Both the position numbers and the translations under genes were made by a program. This document shows positions 52,936 through 61,062 of a stretch of DNA of 64,000 nt, piece by piece. The notes beneath the pieces were generated by a model, which made no database searches, was not told the origin of the DNA, and saw only the letters and a program-made list of their open reading frames with translations. How positions within the stretch are numbered: position 1 is the stretch's first letter; every line of letters begins with the position of its first letter. The DNA comes from Devosia salina (GTDB lineage: Bacteria > Pseudomonadota > Alphaproteobacteria > Rhizobiales > Devosiaceae): contig NZ_CP080590.1 in assembly GCF_019504385.1 (NCBI RefSeq), positions 1,406,001-1,470,000 of the forward strand. The letters run 5' to 3'.

Positions 52936-54267
52936 ATGTTCGATATCAAGTGGATCAGAGACAATCCCGATGCTTTCGACGCGGCCATGAGCCAGCGCAG
53001 GAACGTGTCGGTCAGGTCCTCCGATCTGATTGCGATCGACGAGCGCCGCCGTCAGATCATCGTTCGCCTCAATGAGGCGCAGGAAAAGCGCAACAGCCTC
53101 TCCAAGCAGATCGGCCAGGCCAAGGCGCAGAAGGACGAGGCCAGGGCGGCCGAGCTGATGGCCGAGGTCGCGCGGCTCAAGGAGATCATTCCCACCGGTG
53201 AGGCCGAGGAACGTGCCATCGAGAAGGAATTGCGCGACGCATTGTCGGCCATTCCCAATATGGCGCTCGACGATGTGCCGGTCGGCGAGGACGAAAGCGA
53301 CAATGTCGAATATTTCGGCCTCAACGGCTCGCCCGAAACCGCCGCGAAAGTCCGCCCCGCCAAGCCCAGCTTCGGCTTTGCGCCCAAGGAGCATTTCGAG
53401 ATCGGCGTGGCCGAGAAGGACATGGATTTCGAACTCGCGGCCAAGCTTTCGGGCAGCCGCTTCGTCGTCCTCAAGGGCCAAATCGCAAGGCTTGAACGCG
53501 CCCTTGGCCAGTTCATGCTCGATCTGCACACCAATGAGCACGGCTATCTCGAAGTCCAGCCGCCGGTCCTGGTCCGCGACGACGCCCTGTTCGGCACCGG
53601 GCAGCTTCCCAAGTTCGAGGAAGATCTGTTCTTCACCCCACATGGTGAAGGCCGCCTCGCGCTGATCCCCACGGCCGAAGTGCCAATGACCAACCTCGTC
53701 CGCGAATCCATCCTCGCCGAGGAAGAACTGCCGCTGCGCTTCACCGCCCTCACGCCCTGCTTCCGTTCCGAGGCCGGATCGGCCGGGCGCGATACGCGCG
53801 GCATGCTGCGCCAGCACCAGTTCAACAAGGTGGAACTGGTCGCCATCACCACGCCCGAAGAGGGCGAGAACGAGCACGAGCGCATGCTGGCCGCTGCGGA
53901 GACAGTGCTGCAGCGCCTTGGCCTGCACTATCGCGTCATGAAGCTGTGCACCGGCGATATGGGCTTTGGCGCCCGCCGCACCTATGACATGGAAGTCTGG
54001 CTGCCCGGCCAGGATACCTATCGCGAGATCTCCTCGGTTTCGGTCTGTGGCGATTTCCAGGCCCGCCGCATGGAGGCCCGCTACCGTCCGTCTGGCGAAA
54101 AGCAGGCGCCACGCTATGTCCACACCCTCAATGGGTCGGGGACCGCCGTCGGCCGCTGCCTCATCGCGGTTCTGGAGAACTACCAGCAGGAAGATGGCTC
54201 GGTGCTGATCCCCGAGGCCCTGCAGCCCTATATGGGCGGGTTGAAGTCCATTGGCGGTCGCGGATGA
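52936..54267 (+). CDS. serS: Seryl-tRNA synthetase
   Basis: This 443-residue class II synthetase charges tRNA-Ser and tRNA-Sec. It begins M-F-D-I-K-W-I-R-D-N-P-D-A-F-D and has a long coiled-coil arm (about residues 35-105, E-A-Q-E-K-R-N and Q-K-D-E-A-R-A). Class II motifs follow: motif 2 near T-P-C-F-R-S-E-A-G-S-A-G-R-D-T-R-G-M-L-R-Q-H-Q-F, and motif 3 with L-N-G-S-G-T-A-V-G-R. The stop overlaps the surE start (ATGA). A 114-base gap separates it from tatC. Confidence 0.97.
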   Translation: MFDIKWIRDNPDAFDAAMSQRRNVSVRSSDLIAIDERRRQIIVRLNEAQEKRNSLSKQIGQAKAQKDEARAAELMAEVARLKEIIPTGEAEERAIEKELRDALSAIPNMALDDVPVGEDESDNVEYFGLNGSPETAAKVRPAKPSFGFAPKEHFEIGVAEKDMDFELAAKLSGSRFVVLKGQIARLERALGQFMLDLHTNEHGYLEVQPPVLVRDDALFGTGQLPKFEEDLFFTPHGEGRLALIPTAEVPMTNLVRESILAEEELPLRFTALTPCFRSEAGSAGRDTRGMLRQHQFNKVELVAITTPEEGENEHERMLAAAETVLQRLGLHYRVMKLCTGDMGFGARRTYDMEVWLPGQDTYREISSVSVCGDFQARRMEARYRPSGEKQAPRYVHTLNGSGTAVGRCLIAVLENYQQEDGSVLIPEALQPYMGGLKSIGGRG

Positions 54268-55037
54268 GCCTGCGCATCCTCATCACCAACGACGATGGCA
54301 TAGACGCGCCGGGAATTGGGGTCATGGCGGAGATCGCGCAGGCGATCTCCGACGATGTCTGGATCGTTGCGCCGGATGGCAACCAGTCCGGGGCAGGGCA
54401 CCGCTTCAGCTTTGGCCGCGAGCTGTCCTTTGAAAGGCATGGCGAGCGGCGCTTTGCGGTGACAGGGGGTTCCCCCGCCGACTGCGTCGTGGCCGGGATG
54501 ACTCATATCCTGGGTGATCGTCCGGCCGATCTGGTTCTCTCCGGCGTCAATGCCGGCCAAAACCTGGGCGACATCGTCAATTGCTCGGGCACGGCGGCCG
54601 GGGCCCGCGAGGGCGTCCTTCAGGGCGCGATCGGCATCGCCATGAGTCAGTCCATGGACTACGAGGTCACCCACAAGCCCGACTGGTCCAACGCGACCCG
54701 TTTCGGCGCGGACGTGGTTCGAGCCATCGTCGCGGCCCATAGCGGCGACGATGTCTTCTACAATGTCAATTTCCCCTTCTGCGCTGTCGATGAGGTCGTC
54801 GGCCTCACCGCCGTCGCCCATCAGCGCTTTTCGCGCTCACCCATCCGCTACTATCCCAGCGACAATGACGGCCATTTCTTCATGGCCATCCCCGAAACGC
54901 CGCTGCCGCTGGACCCGGAGGCCGATTTCGAGGTCCTGCGCCGGGGCAATGCCATCACCGTGACGCCCTTTGCCCTGCAGCAGACCCACCGGGGGGCGCT
55001 GGAGCGGCTGGGCAGCATCGCGCTCAAGGGGCAATAG
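54264..55037 (+). CDS. surE: 5'/3'-nucleotidase SurE
   Basis: This 257-residue metal-dependent phosphatase removes phosphate from nucleotides and perhaps polyphosphate. Motifs: I-T-N-D-D-G-I-D-A-P-G at 7-17 with metal-binding Asp residues, G-V-N-A-G-Q-N-L-G-D, and S-G-T-A-A-G-A-R-E-G. Its start overlaps the serS stop by four bases, a common arrangement. In many relatives a pcm gene follows; here the next gene is the LytM protein after a 173-base gap. Confidence 0.95.
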   Translation: MSLRILITNDDGIDAPGIGVMAEIAQAISDDVWIVAPDGNQSGAGHRFSFGRELSFERHGERRFAVTGGSPADCVVAGMTHILGDRPADLVLSGVNAGQNLGDIVNCSGTAAGAREGVLQGAIGIAMSQSMDYEVTHKPDWSNATRFGADVVRAIVAAHSGDDVFYNVNFPFCAVDEVVGLTAVAHQRFSRSPIRYYPSDNDGHFFMAIPETPLPLDPEADFEVLRRGNAITVTPFALQQTHRGALERLGSIALKGQ

Positions 55038-55140
55038 GTGTTTTCGTTCAGGATGCGTTCATTCACGCAGTCCTGGACCGGCCTTAACCTTACCCACCTC
55101 TGAATCATGGCCCGACGATTTCGCTCAAATCGCATCGGCC

Positions 55141-55155
55141 TTAAACTCGTCTTTA
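55141..55155 (+). promoter_or_regulatory. Near-consensus CtrA box before the LytM gene
   Basis: TTAA-N7-TTTA at 55141-55155 matches the CtrA consensus TTAA-N7-TTAA at seven of eight bases. It lies 56 bases before the gene start, where an activator could act. A second TTAA (with CC after it) occurs nearby at about 55084, without a partner half. Confidence 0.3.
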
Positions 55156-55210
55156 CCTTACCGGCGTAGCGTCAAACTCAGTTGTTGAGTACCTGCGTAC
55201 GAGTAAGCCG

Positions 55211-56497
55211 ATGAGTATTCGCGTTTTTCCGCGGACCCATAGAAGTGCGGTCGCCGTTGCCGGTGTAATGATCGCCGCTGTTGGATTGTCCGGCTGTTCC
55301 AGTTTCGGGAGCCGCGCTTTCAGCGACTCCACGGTGACCGGCTCGACCGCACAGTCCGCCCCCGCAACCCTCAATCAGCCCATGCCTCCGACCCTCGGCG
55401 CGCCGCAAAGCGTCCAGGTCGCCAGCATGGAGTTCTTGCCGCCGGCCAATGTCGGCGCATCCTGGTCTGGCGGCGGCACGCTGCCACCGGCGCCCGTCTC
55501 GAACGGCTTCATGCAGCCGTCCGGCGTGACCTCGCCCATCGGGGCATCTGCCTCGACGGTCCAGACCCAGGCCCTACCTGCATTGAGTTCGTCGTCATCT
55601 ATGGGAACCACGCAAGCCATGCCCGCTCAGCAGACTCTTGCCCCTCTGCCGGCCGCTCCTGCAGCCGTCGCCATGGGCACCTCACCCTCCAGCGCCGCCC
55701 TGCCGGTCAATTCCAGTGTGCCGGTGCAAGGTGCAGCCAATGCCAATGGCTACACGCACACCATTGCCAGCGGCGAGTCTCTCTATACCATTGCCCGCAA
55801 ATACGATGTCACCACCCAGGCCATCGTGCATGCCAATGGCTTGAGTTCGCCCGACAAGATCATCGTGGGCCAGAAGATCGTCATTCCAGGTCGCTCGGAC
55901 CTGATGACGTCCGCGCCCATCCAGGTCGCCAGCGCCAGCCCGCAGACCACTACGACGACGCTTCCTGCAGCCCGGCCGTCCAATCTGTCCGGCAGCAACG
56001 TCCTGCAAACGGCTGCAACGCCGGCCCCGTCCGCCACGCCCACCCCGGCGACGACGCCGGCTCAGGCTACTCCGGCGCCGGCGCCAACCCAGGTCGCCTC
56101 GGTGCCGCCCGCGGAGCCCGTGGCATCCGGTAGCGACACGTTCCGCTGGCCGGTTTCGGGCCGGGTCATCACCGACTTTGCCGCTTCGCGCGGTACCGGC
56201 ATCAATATCGACGTGCCGGAGGGTTCGACCGTCAAGGCCGCCGAAAACGGCACGGTCATCTATGTCGGTTCGGGGGTCGAGGGCTACGGCAACCTGGTCC
56301 TGATCCGGCACCCCAATGGATATGTCTCGGCCTATGCCCACCTCAAGTCGATGAGTGTGGCCAAGGGCGCCGTGGTCAACCGTGGCGATGCCATCGGCGC
56401 CGTTGGTGCCACCGGTTCGGTGTCCAGGCCGCAACTGCATTTCGAGCTGCGCAAGGGCGCGACCCCCGTCGATCCGGTGCCGCTGCTGGCCAGCTAG
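55211..56497 (+). CDS. nlpD: LysM/M23-domain lipoprotein, degenerate LytM factor (NlpD-like)
   Basis: This 428-residue protein has a lipoprotein-type signal (V-G-L-S-G-C, cysteine near 29), a Pro/Ser/Thr-rich linker and a LysM domain (G-E-S-L-Y-T-I-A-R-K-Y and K-I-I-V-G-Q-K-I-V-I-P-G). After a second linker comes a C-terminal M23 domain. That domain lacks the first metal-binding His (G328), its Asp (N332) and the first His of HxH (Q408), so it is not a working peptidase. This matches NlpD/EnvC-type activators of amidases in cell separation. The ATG at 55211 begins a short basic N-terminus. Confidence 0.88.
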   Translation: MSIRVFPRTHRSAVAVAGVMIAAVGLSGCSSFGSRAFSDSTVTGSTAQSAPATLNQPMPPTLGAPQSVQVASMEFLPPANVGASWSGGGTLPPAPVSNGFMQPSGVTSPIGASASTVQTQALPALSSSSSMGTTQAMPAQQTLAPLPAAPAAVAMGTSPSSAALPVNSSVPVQGAANANGYTHTIASGESLYTIARKYDVTTQAIVHANGLSSPDKIIVGQKIVIPGRSDLMTSAPIQVASASPQTTTTTLPAARPSNLSGSNVLQTAATPAPSATPTPATTPAQATPAPAPTQVASVPPAEPVASGSDTFRWPVSGRVITDFAASRGTGINIDVPEGSTVKAAENGTVIYVGSGVEGYGNLVLIRHPNGYVSAYAHLKSMSVAKGAVVNRGDAIGAVGATGSVSRPQLHFELRKGATPVDPVPLLAS

Positions 56498-56521
56498 TCC
56501 TTCGCCTGATCTCCAGAATCG

Positions 56522-56553
56522 AAAAAGGCCGGAAGTGGTGCTCCGGCCTTTTT
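56522..56553 (+). terminator. Rho-independent terminator of the nlpD-like gene
   Basis: AAAAAGGCCGGA (56522-56533) pairs perfectly with TCCGGCCTTTTT (56542-56553), loop eight bases. It is 24 bases past the stop. Confidence 0.9.
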
Positions 56554-56560
56554 GCTTTTC

Positions 56561-56607
56561 ACCTCTCCCCTTGGGGGAGAGGTCGCGCATAGCGCGGGTG
56601 AGGGGGC
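56561..56607. repeat. Palindromic element CCTCTCCCC/GGGGAGAGG with GGGTGAGGGGG tail
   Basis: Arms 56561-56570 and 56574-56583 form a perfect 10-bp stem with a 3-base loop. A CGCGC-AT-AGCGCG-like smaller palindrome and GGGTGAGGGGGCC follow. A similar layout is widespread in intergenic DNA of Rhizobiales. Confidence 0.6.
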
Positions 56608-56621
56608 CTTTGCTTCAGCCT

Positions 56622-57488
56622 CTAGACCGCCTTGCCCTCTTCACCCGCGAGTGTGCGCACCAACTGGATGGCCACGCGGCCCGACCGGGTTCCGCGCGTT
56701 GCCGCCCATTCTATGGCCCGCGCCCGCAGGGTCTCGGCATCAATTTCGAGCCCGTAATAGTCCGCATATCCCGACACCATGGCGAGATAATTCTCCTGGT
56801 CCGAATTGTGGAAGCCGAGCCAGAGCCCGAATCGATCCGAGAGTGAGACCTTTTCCTCGACGGCCTCGCTGGGATTGATCGCGGTCGAGCGCTCATTCTC
56901 GATCATGTCGCGGGGCATCAGGTGCCGCCGGTTCGAGGTGGCGTAGAACAACACATTGTCCGGCCGTCCTTCGAGGCCACCATCGAGAATCGTCTTGAGC
57001 GACTTGTAGCTGGTCTCCCCGCTGTCAAAGCTCAGGTCGTCGCAAAAGACGATGAACCGCGCCGGGTTGCCGGCGATCGCGCGCATCAGGCGGGGCAGGG
57101 TTTCGAGGTCTTCCCGGGCAATTTCGACCAGCACCAGCCGCTGGAAGCCTTCCCGCGCTTCGATATCGGCATGAATGGCCTTGACCAGCGAAGACTTGCC
57201 CATGCCCCGCGCGCCCCAGAGCAGGGCGTTGTTGGCGCCATGCCCGCGTGCGAACTGCTCCGTGTTGGCCAGCAGGATGTCGCGCACCTGATCGATCCCA
57301 CGCAGCATGCCCAGCGGCACGCGGCTGACCTTGGGGACCGGGAGCAGGGTGCCGGTCTCACCCACCCAGTGATAGGCGTTTGCCGTGCCCAGCGTGAACG
57401 CCTCGGCCTGCTCATCCGCAGACATCATCGACCGCGCAATTGTCTCGAGCGCTTCGGCAATCCTGCCCAGATAGTCCCTGGTCTTCAC
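56622..57488 (-). CDS. DUF815-family AAA-type ATPase
   Basis: This 288-residue P-loop protein of family PF05673 has Walker A W-G-A-R-G-M-G-K-S-S (91-100) and Walker B-like R-F-I-V-F-C-D-D-L-S-F. Sensor motifs are seen in V-L-F-Y-A-T-S-N-R-R-H-L-M and S-D-R-F-G-L-W-L. Its target is unknown. The frame is open back to 57617, but the conserved part begins K-T-R-D-Y-L-G-R-I, so the GTG at 57488 with AGGGGA upstream is chosen. It is divergent from yajC. Confidence 0.87.
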   Translation of the reverse strand: MKTRDYLGRIAEALETIARSMMSADEQAEAFTLGTANAYHWVGETGTLLPVPKVSRVPLGMLRGIDQVRDILLANTEQFARGHGANNALLWGARGMGKSSLVKAIHADIEAREGFQRLVLVEIAREDLETLPRLMRAIAGNPARFIVFCDDLSFDSGETSYKSLKTILDGGLEGRPDNVLFYATSNRRHLMPRDMIENERSTAINPSEAVEEKVSLSDRFGLWLGFHNSDQENYLAMVSGYADYYGLEIDAETLRARAIEWAATRGTRSGRVAIQLVRTLAGEEGKAV

Positions 57489-57688
57489 GTCTTCGTCCCC
57501 TGCTCGTGGCGCGGCAATCTGCGCGTCCTTATTGGCTTTGCAATCATCCGACCCCAAATGTATAGTCCGCGCGATTTTGGCCGGGGCGCAAGTGCACGAC
57601 AGCCCGATAGCGTCCACCGCCTGATGTTCAGGTCCGGGCCGCCCTAACCTCCAACACCCAGAAAAAGAATCGACAAGGAGTTCGCTTG

Positions 57689-58036
57689 ATGTTTGTAACG
57701 CCCGCTTATGCGCAGGATGCGGTTGGCGCCACCGGTGGCATGGGTGACATCTTCATCCAGCTGATGCCGATCGCGCTTCTGGTGCTCATCTTCTGGCTCC
57801 TGATCTTCCGCCCGCAGCAGAAGCGCCTGAAGGCCCAGCAGGCCATGCTCTCCGCCATCCGCCGCGGCGATACCATCGTTACCACTGGTGGCATTGTGGG
57901 CAAGGTGACCAAGGCCGTCGACGGCGAAGATCTCGAGGTCGAAGTCTCCCAGGGCGTCAAGGTCAAGGTGGTCCGCGGCATGGTTGCCGATGTGCGCTCC
58001 AAGTCCGAGCCGGTCAACGACAACAAGCCGGCTTAA
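57689..58036 (+). CDS. yajC: Preprotein translocase subunit YajC
   Basis: This 115-residue protein has one membrane helix (L-M-P-I-A-L-L-V-L-I-F-W-L-L-I-F) followed by R-P-Q-Q-K-R-L-K, then the YajC cytoplasmic domain with G-D-T-I-V-T-T-G-G-I-V-G-K-V. It joins SecDF in the accessory complex. The ATG at 57689 follows an in-frame TTG; AAGGAG lies about nine bases upstream. A stem-loop separates it from secDF. Confidence 0.94.
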   Translation: MFVTPAYAQDAVGATGGMGDIFIQLMPIALLVLIFWLLIFRPQQKRLKAQQAMLSAIRRGDTIVTTGGIVGKVTKAVDGEDLEVEVSQGVKVKVVRGMVADVRSKSEPVNDNKPA

Positions 58037-58055
58037 GACCACCATAGCTTGCCCT

Positions 58056-58075
58056 CCGGAGCCCACGGGCTCCGG
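58056..58075 (+). other. Stem-loop between yajC and secDF
   Basis: CCGGAGCCC (58056-58064) pairs perfectly with GGGCTCCGG (58067-58075) around AC. TTCTGCTTTC follows. It could be a weak terminator or an mRNA-processing structure. Confidence 0.55.
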
Positions 58076-58098
58076 TTCTGCTTTCAGGACCTACTTCC

Positions 58099-60666
58099 AT
58101 GCAGTTCTCGCCCATCCGTACCATCATCATGTTTGCCGTCATTCTGTTCGGCATCCTGTTCGCTCTGCCCAGCATGCTGCCGCAGTCCGTTCGGGATGCC
58201 TTGCCCGATTGGCTGCCGCAGGAAACCGTGGTGCTGGGGCTCGATCTGCAGGGCGGGTCGCATCTGTTGCTGCAGGTCAACCAGGAAAGCATCGTCACCG
58301 AGCGCCTGGCGGATCTGCGCCGGGATGCGCGCAGCATCCTCGCCAATGACAATGGCATCGGCAACATCATCACCACCGACCCCGCGACCAACTCGATTAC
58401 GATCGAGCTGGTTGATCCGACCCAGCAGGACGCTGCCCTGACGGCGCTGAACGGGTTGCAGAATACGGTGGGCGGTCAGGTCTTTTCAGGTGTCGGCGGC
58501 ATCAACGAGATCACGATCGTGCCCAGCGGCAACAATCTGATCACCGTCACGCTGACGCCGGAAGGCATCGAACAGCGCATGTCGAGCCTGGTGGCACAGT
58601 CCATCGAAGTGGTGCGCAACCGTATCGACGAACTGGGCACGACCGAGCCCTCCATCCAGCGCCAGGGCAGCGATCGCCTGCTGGTCCAGGTACCTGGGTT
58701 TGGCGATTCTGCACGCCTCAAGAACATCATTTCCCAGACTGCACGCCTTACCTTCCATATGGTCTATCCGGGCATGACGGCCGACCAGGCCGAGGCGCAG
58801 GGGCTTCCGCCCGGCACCATGATCCTCTCGAGCCAGGATGGGTCGCGCGAACTGCTCTATGAAGACATCGCGCTGGGCGGCGAATCCCTGGTCGATGCAC
58901 AGCCGGCCTATGACCAGCAGCGCGGCATTCCCGTCGTCAGCTTCAAGTTCGACACCCGCGGCGCCATCACCTTCGGCGAGATCACTTCGGCCAATGTGGG
59001 CCAGCGTTTCGCCATCGTGCTCGACGATCAGGTGATCACCGCCCCCGTCATCCAGCAGCCGATCACCGGTGGCTCGGGCCAGATCAGCGGCAATTTCACC
59101 ACCGCCTCCGCCAACGACCTTGCGGTGCTGCTGCGTGGCGGTGCGCTCCCGGCCAGCCTCGATATCGTCGAGGAGCGCTCCGTTAGCGCCGGTCTTGGTG
59201 CAGACTCCATTCGCGCCGGCGTTACCGCTGGCATCATCGGCGCCATCGCCGTTGTCGCCTTCATGGTCCTGGCCTATGGCCTGTTCGGCGTGTTTGCCGA
59301 TCTGGCTGTGATCATCAACGTCGTCCTCATCCTGGGCGCCCTGTCGATGCTGGGTGCGACCCTGACGCTGCCCGGTATTGCCGGTATCGTGCTGACCATT
59401 GGCATGGCCGTGGACGCCAATGTGCTGATCTACGAACGCATCCGCGAGGAATTGGCAGCGGGCCGCAGCAAGATTGCGGCCATCGAGTCCGGCTTCCAGA
59501 GGGCCATGTCCACCATTCTGGACGCCAACATCACCACGCTGATCGCGGCGGTCGTTCTGTTCTATCTCGGCTCCGGTCCGGTCCAGGGCTTTGCCGTCAC
59601 ACTGGCGATCGGTATCATCACCACGCTGTTCACAGCCTATCTGGTGACGCTGTTCATCGTCGGGCGCTGGTACCACTGGGCCCGTCCCAAGACCCTGCGC
59701 ATCCAGTTCCTCCGCATCATTCCGGACGGCACCAGGATCCCCTTCATGGCGATCCGCAAATATGCGCTGGCTTTCTCGATCATCACCTCCATCCTGTCCC
59801 TGGGCTGGTTCGGTATTCACGGGCTCAATCTGGGCATCGACTTCCGGGGCGGCTCGTCCATGGAAATCCAGGCCAATAGCGGCACGGCCGATCCCGGAAC
59901 CATTCGCGAGGCGTTGTCCCAGCTTGGCCTGGGTGATGTGCAGGTGCAGGGCTTTGGCGAAGCCGATAGCCTGCTCGTGCGGGTGCAGACCCAGGATGGT
60001 GGCGCCGCCGCCCAGCAGGCCGCCGTGGACGAAGTCAAGACCACGGTCGAAGCGCTGGATTACACGATGCGTGGCACCGAGACCGTCGGACCGACCGTAT
60101 CGAGCGAGCTGGCGCTGACCGGGGCCATCGGCCTGGGCGTGGCTCTAGTCGGCATCCTGATCTATCTCTGGTTCCGCTTCGAATGGCAGTTTGCCGTCGG
60201 CGCCATCATCTCGACCGGTCATGACGTGATCCTGACCATTGGCCTCTTCGCCTTCGCCGGGCTCGAATTCAACGCCTCGAGCATCGCGGCGATCCTCACC
60301 ATTGTGGGCTATTCGCTCAACGATACGGTGGTGATCTACGACCGCATCCGCGAATACCGGATGAAGTACAAGAAGATCGGCCTCAGCGAGATCATCGATA
60401 TCGCCATCAACTCGACGCTGCCGCGGACCATCCTGACCGCGACCACCACCTTCCTGGCCCTGATGGCGCTGGTCATCTTCGGTGGTGAAGTCATCCGCAG
60501 CTTCACCATTTCGATGGCCTGGGGCGTGTTCGTGGGCACCTACTCGTCCATCTTCATTGCCGCGCCGATCCTCATCTATCTCGGTCTGAGCACACGCGCC
60601 GACCAGGCCGAGGGAGCGACAGACCGGGCCGACGCCGATGAGGCTTCGGACAGCACGGCGGGCTGA
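58099..60666 (+). CDS. secDF: Fused protein translocase SecD/SecF
   Basis: This 855-residue protein joins SecD (to about residue 535) and SecF (from about 550 to the end). The SecD part has helix 1, the periplasmic domain with D-L-Q-G-G-S-H-L-L-L-Q-V and the D-A-N-V-L-I-Y-E-R-I-R-E-E signature. The SecF part starts near G-I-D-F-R-G-G-S and ends in helices with Y-D-R-I-R-E-Y-R. It uses proton motive force to pull secreted proteins across after SecA. Fusions of this kind are known in rhizobia. The Mth938 gene follows after six bases. Confidence 0.94.
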   Translation: MQFSPIRTIIMFAVILFGILFALPSMLPQSVRDALPDWLPQETVVLGLDLQGGSHLLLQVNQESIVTERLADLRRDARSILANDNGIGNIITTDPATNSITIELVDPTQQDAALTALNGLQNTVGGQVFSGVGGINEITIVPSGNNLITVTLTPEGIEQRMSSLVAQSIEVVRNRIDELGTTEPSIQRQGSDRLLVQVPGFGDSARLKNIISQTARLTFHMVYPGMTADQAEAQGLPPGTMILSSQDGSRELLYEDIALGGESLVDAQPAYDQQRGIPVVSFKFDTRGAITFGEITSANVGQRFAIVLDDQVITAPVIQQPITGGSGQISGNFTTASANDLAVLLRGGALPASLDIVEERSVSAGLGADSIRAGVTAGIIGAIAVVAFMVLAYGLFGVFADLAVIINVVLILGALSMLGATLTLPGIAGIVLTIGMAVDANVLIYERIREELAAGRSKIAAIESGFQRAMSTILDANITTLIAAVVLFYLGSGPVQGFAVTLAIGIITTLFTAYLVTLFIVGRWYHWARPKTLRIQFLRIIPDGTRIPFMAIRKYALAFSIITSILSLGWFGIHGLNLGIDFRGGSSMEIQANSGTADPGTIREALSQLGLGDVQVQGFGEADSLLVRVQTQDGGAAAQQAAVDEVKTTVEALDYTMRGTETVGPTVSSELALTGAIGLGVALVGILIYLWFRFEWQFAVGAIISTGHDVILTIGLFAFAGLEFNASSIAAILTIVGYSLNDTVVIYDRIREYRMKYKKIGLSEIIDIAINSTLPRTILTATTTFLALMALVIFGGEVIRSFTISMAWGVFVGTYSSIFIAAPILIYLGLSTRADQAEGATDRADADEASDSTAG

Positions 60667-60672
60667 CCGGTC

Positions 60673-61062
60673 ATGAACACTGCCCAGGCGGGGCGTTTCC
60701 CGCAGCAGGTCGGGATCGACGCCTATGGCAATGGCGGCTTCCGTTTCGCGGAAATGTCGCACAAGGGGTCCTTGCTCTGCCTGCCGGACGGCATGGTGGG
60801 CTGGGAGGTCGGCGCTGTTGCCGACCTGACCCTTGATAGCCTCAAGGCGGTACTGGACCTGGCGGACCGGCTCGACGTTCTGTTGATCGGGCTCGGGTCC
60901 GATATTTCGGCCATCGATCCGGCCATCCGGCAGGCCTTCAGGGATCGTCGGGTGATTATCGAGGCGACGCAGACCGGCGGCGCGGTGCGAACTTACAACG
61001 TGCTCCTGGCTGAGGAGCGTGCCGTGGCCGCAGCGCTGATCGCCGTCGAGAATGCCCGATAA
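60673..61062 (+). CDS. Mth938-domain protein (NDUFAF3 homologue, DUF498)
   Basis: This 129-residue protein matches the Mth938-like fold: I-D-A-Y-G-N-G-G-F-R-F near the start, then W-E-V-G-A, L-L-I-G-L-G-S-D-I, and T-G-G-A-V-R-T-Y-N-V-L-L-A-E-E-R-A-V-A-A-A-L-I-A-V. The mitochondrial member NDUFAF3 is an assembly factor of respiratory complex I. It directly follows secDF and overlaps the next gene by one base (TAATG). Confidence 0.9.
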   Translation: MNTAQAGRFPQQVGIDAYGNGGFRFAEMSHKGSLLCLPDGMVGWEVGAVADLTLDSLKAVLDLADRLDVLLIGLGSDISAIDPAIRQAFRDRRVIIEATQTGGAVRTYNVLLAEERAVAAALIAVENAR

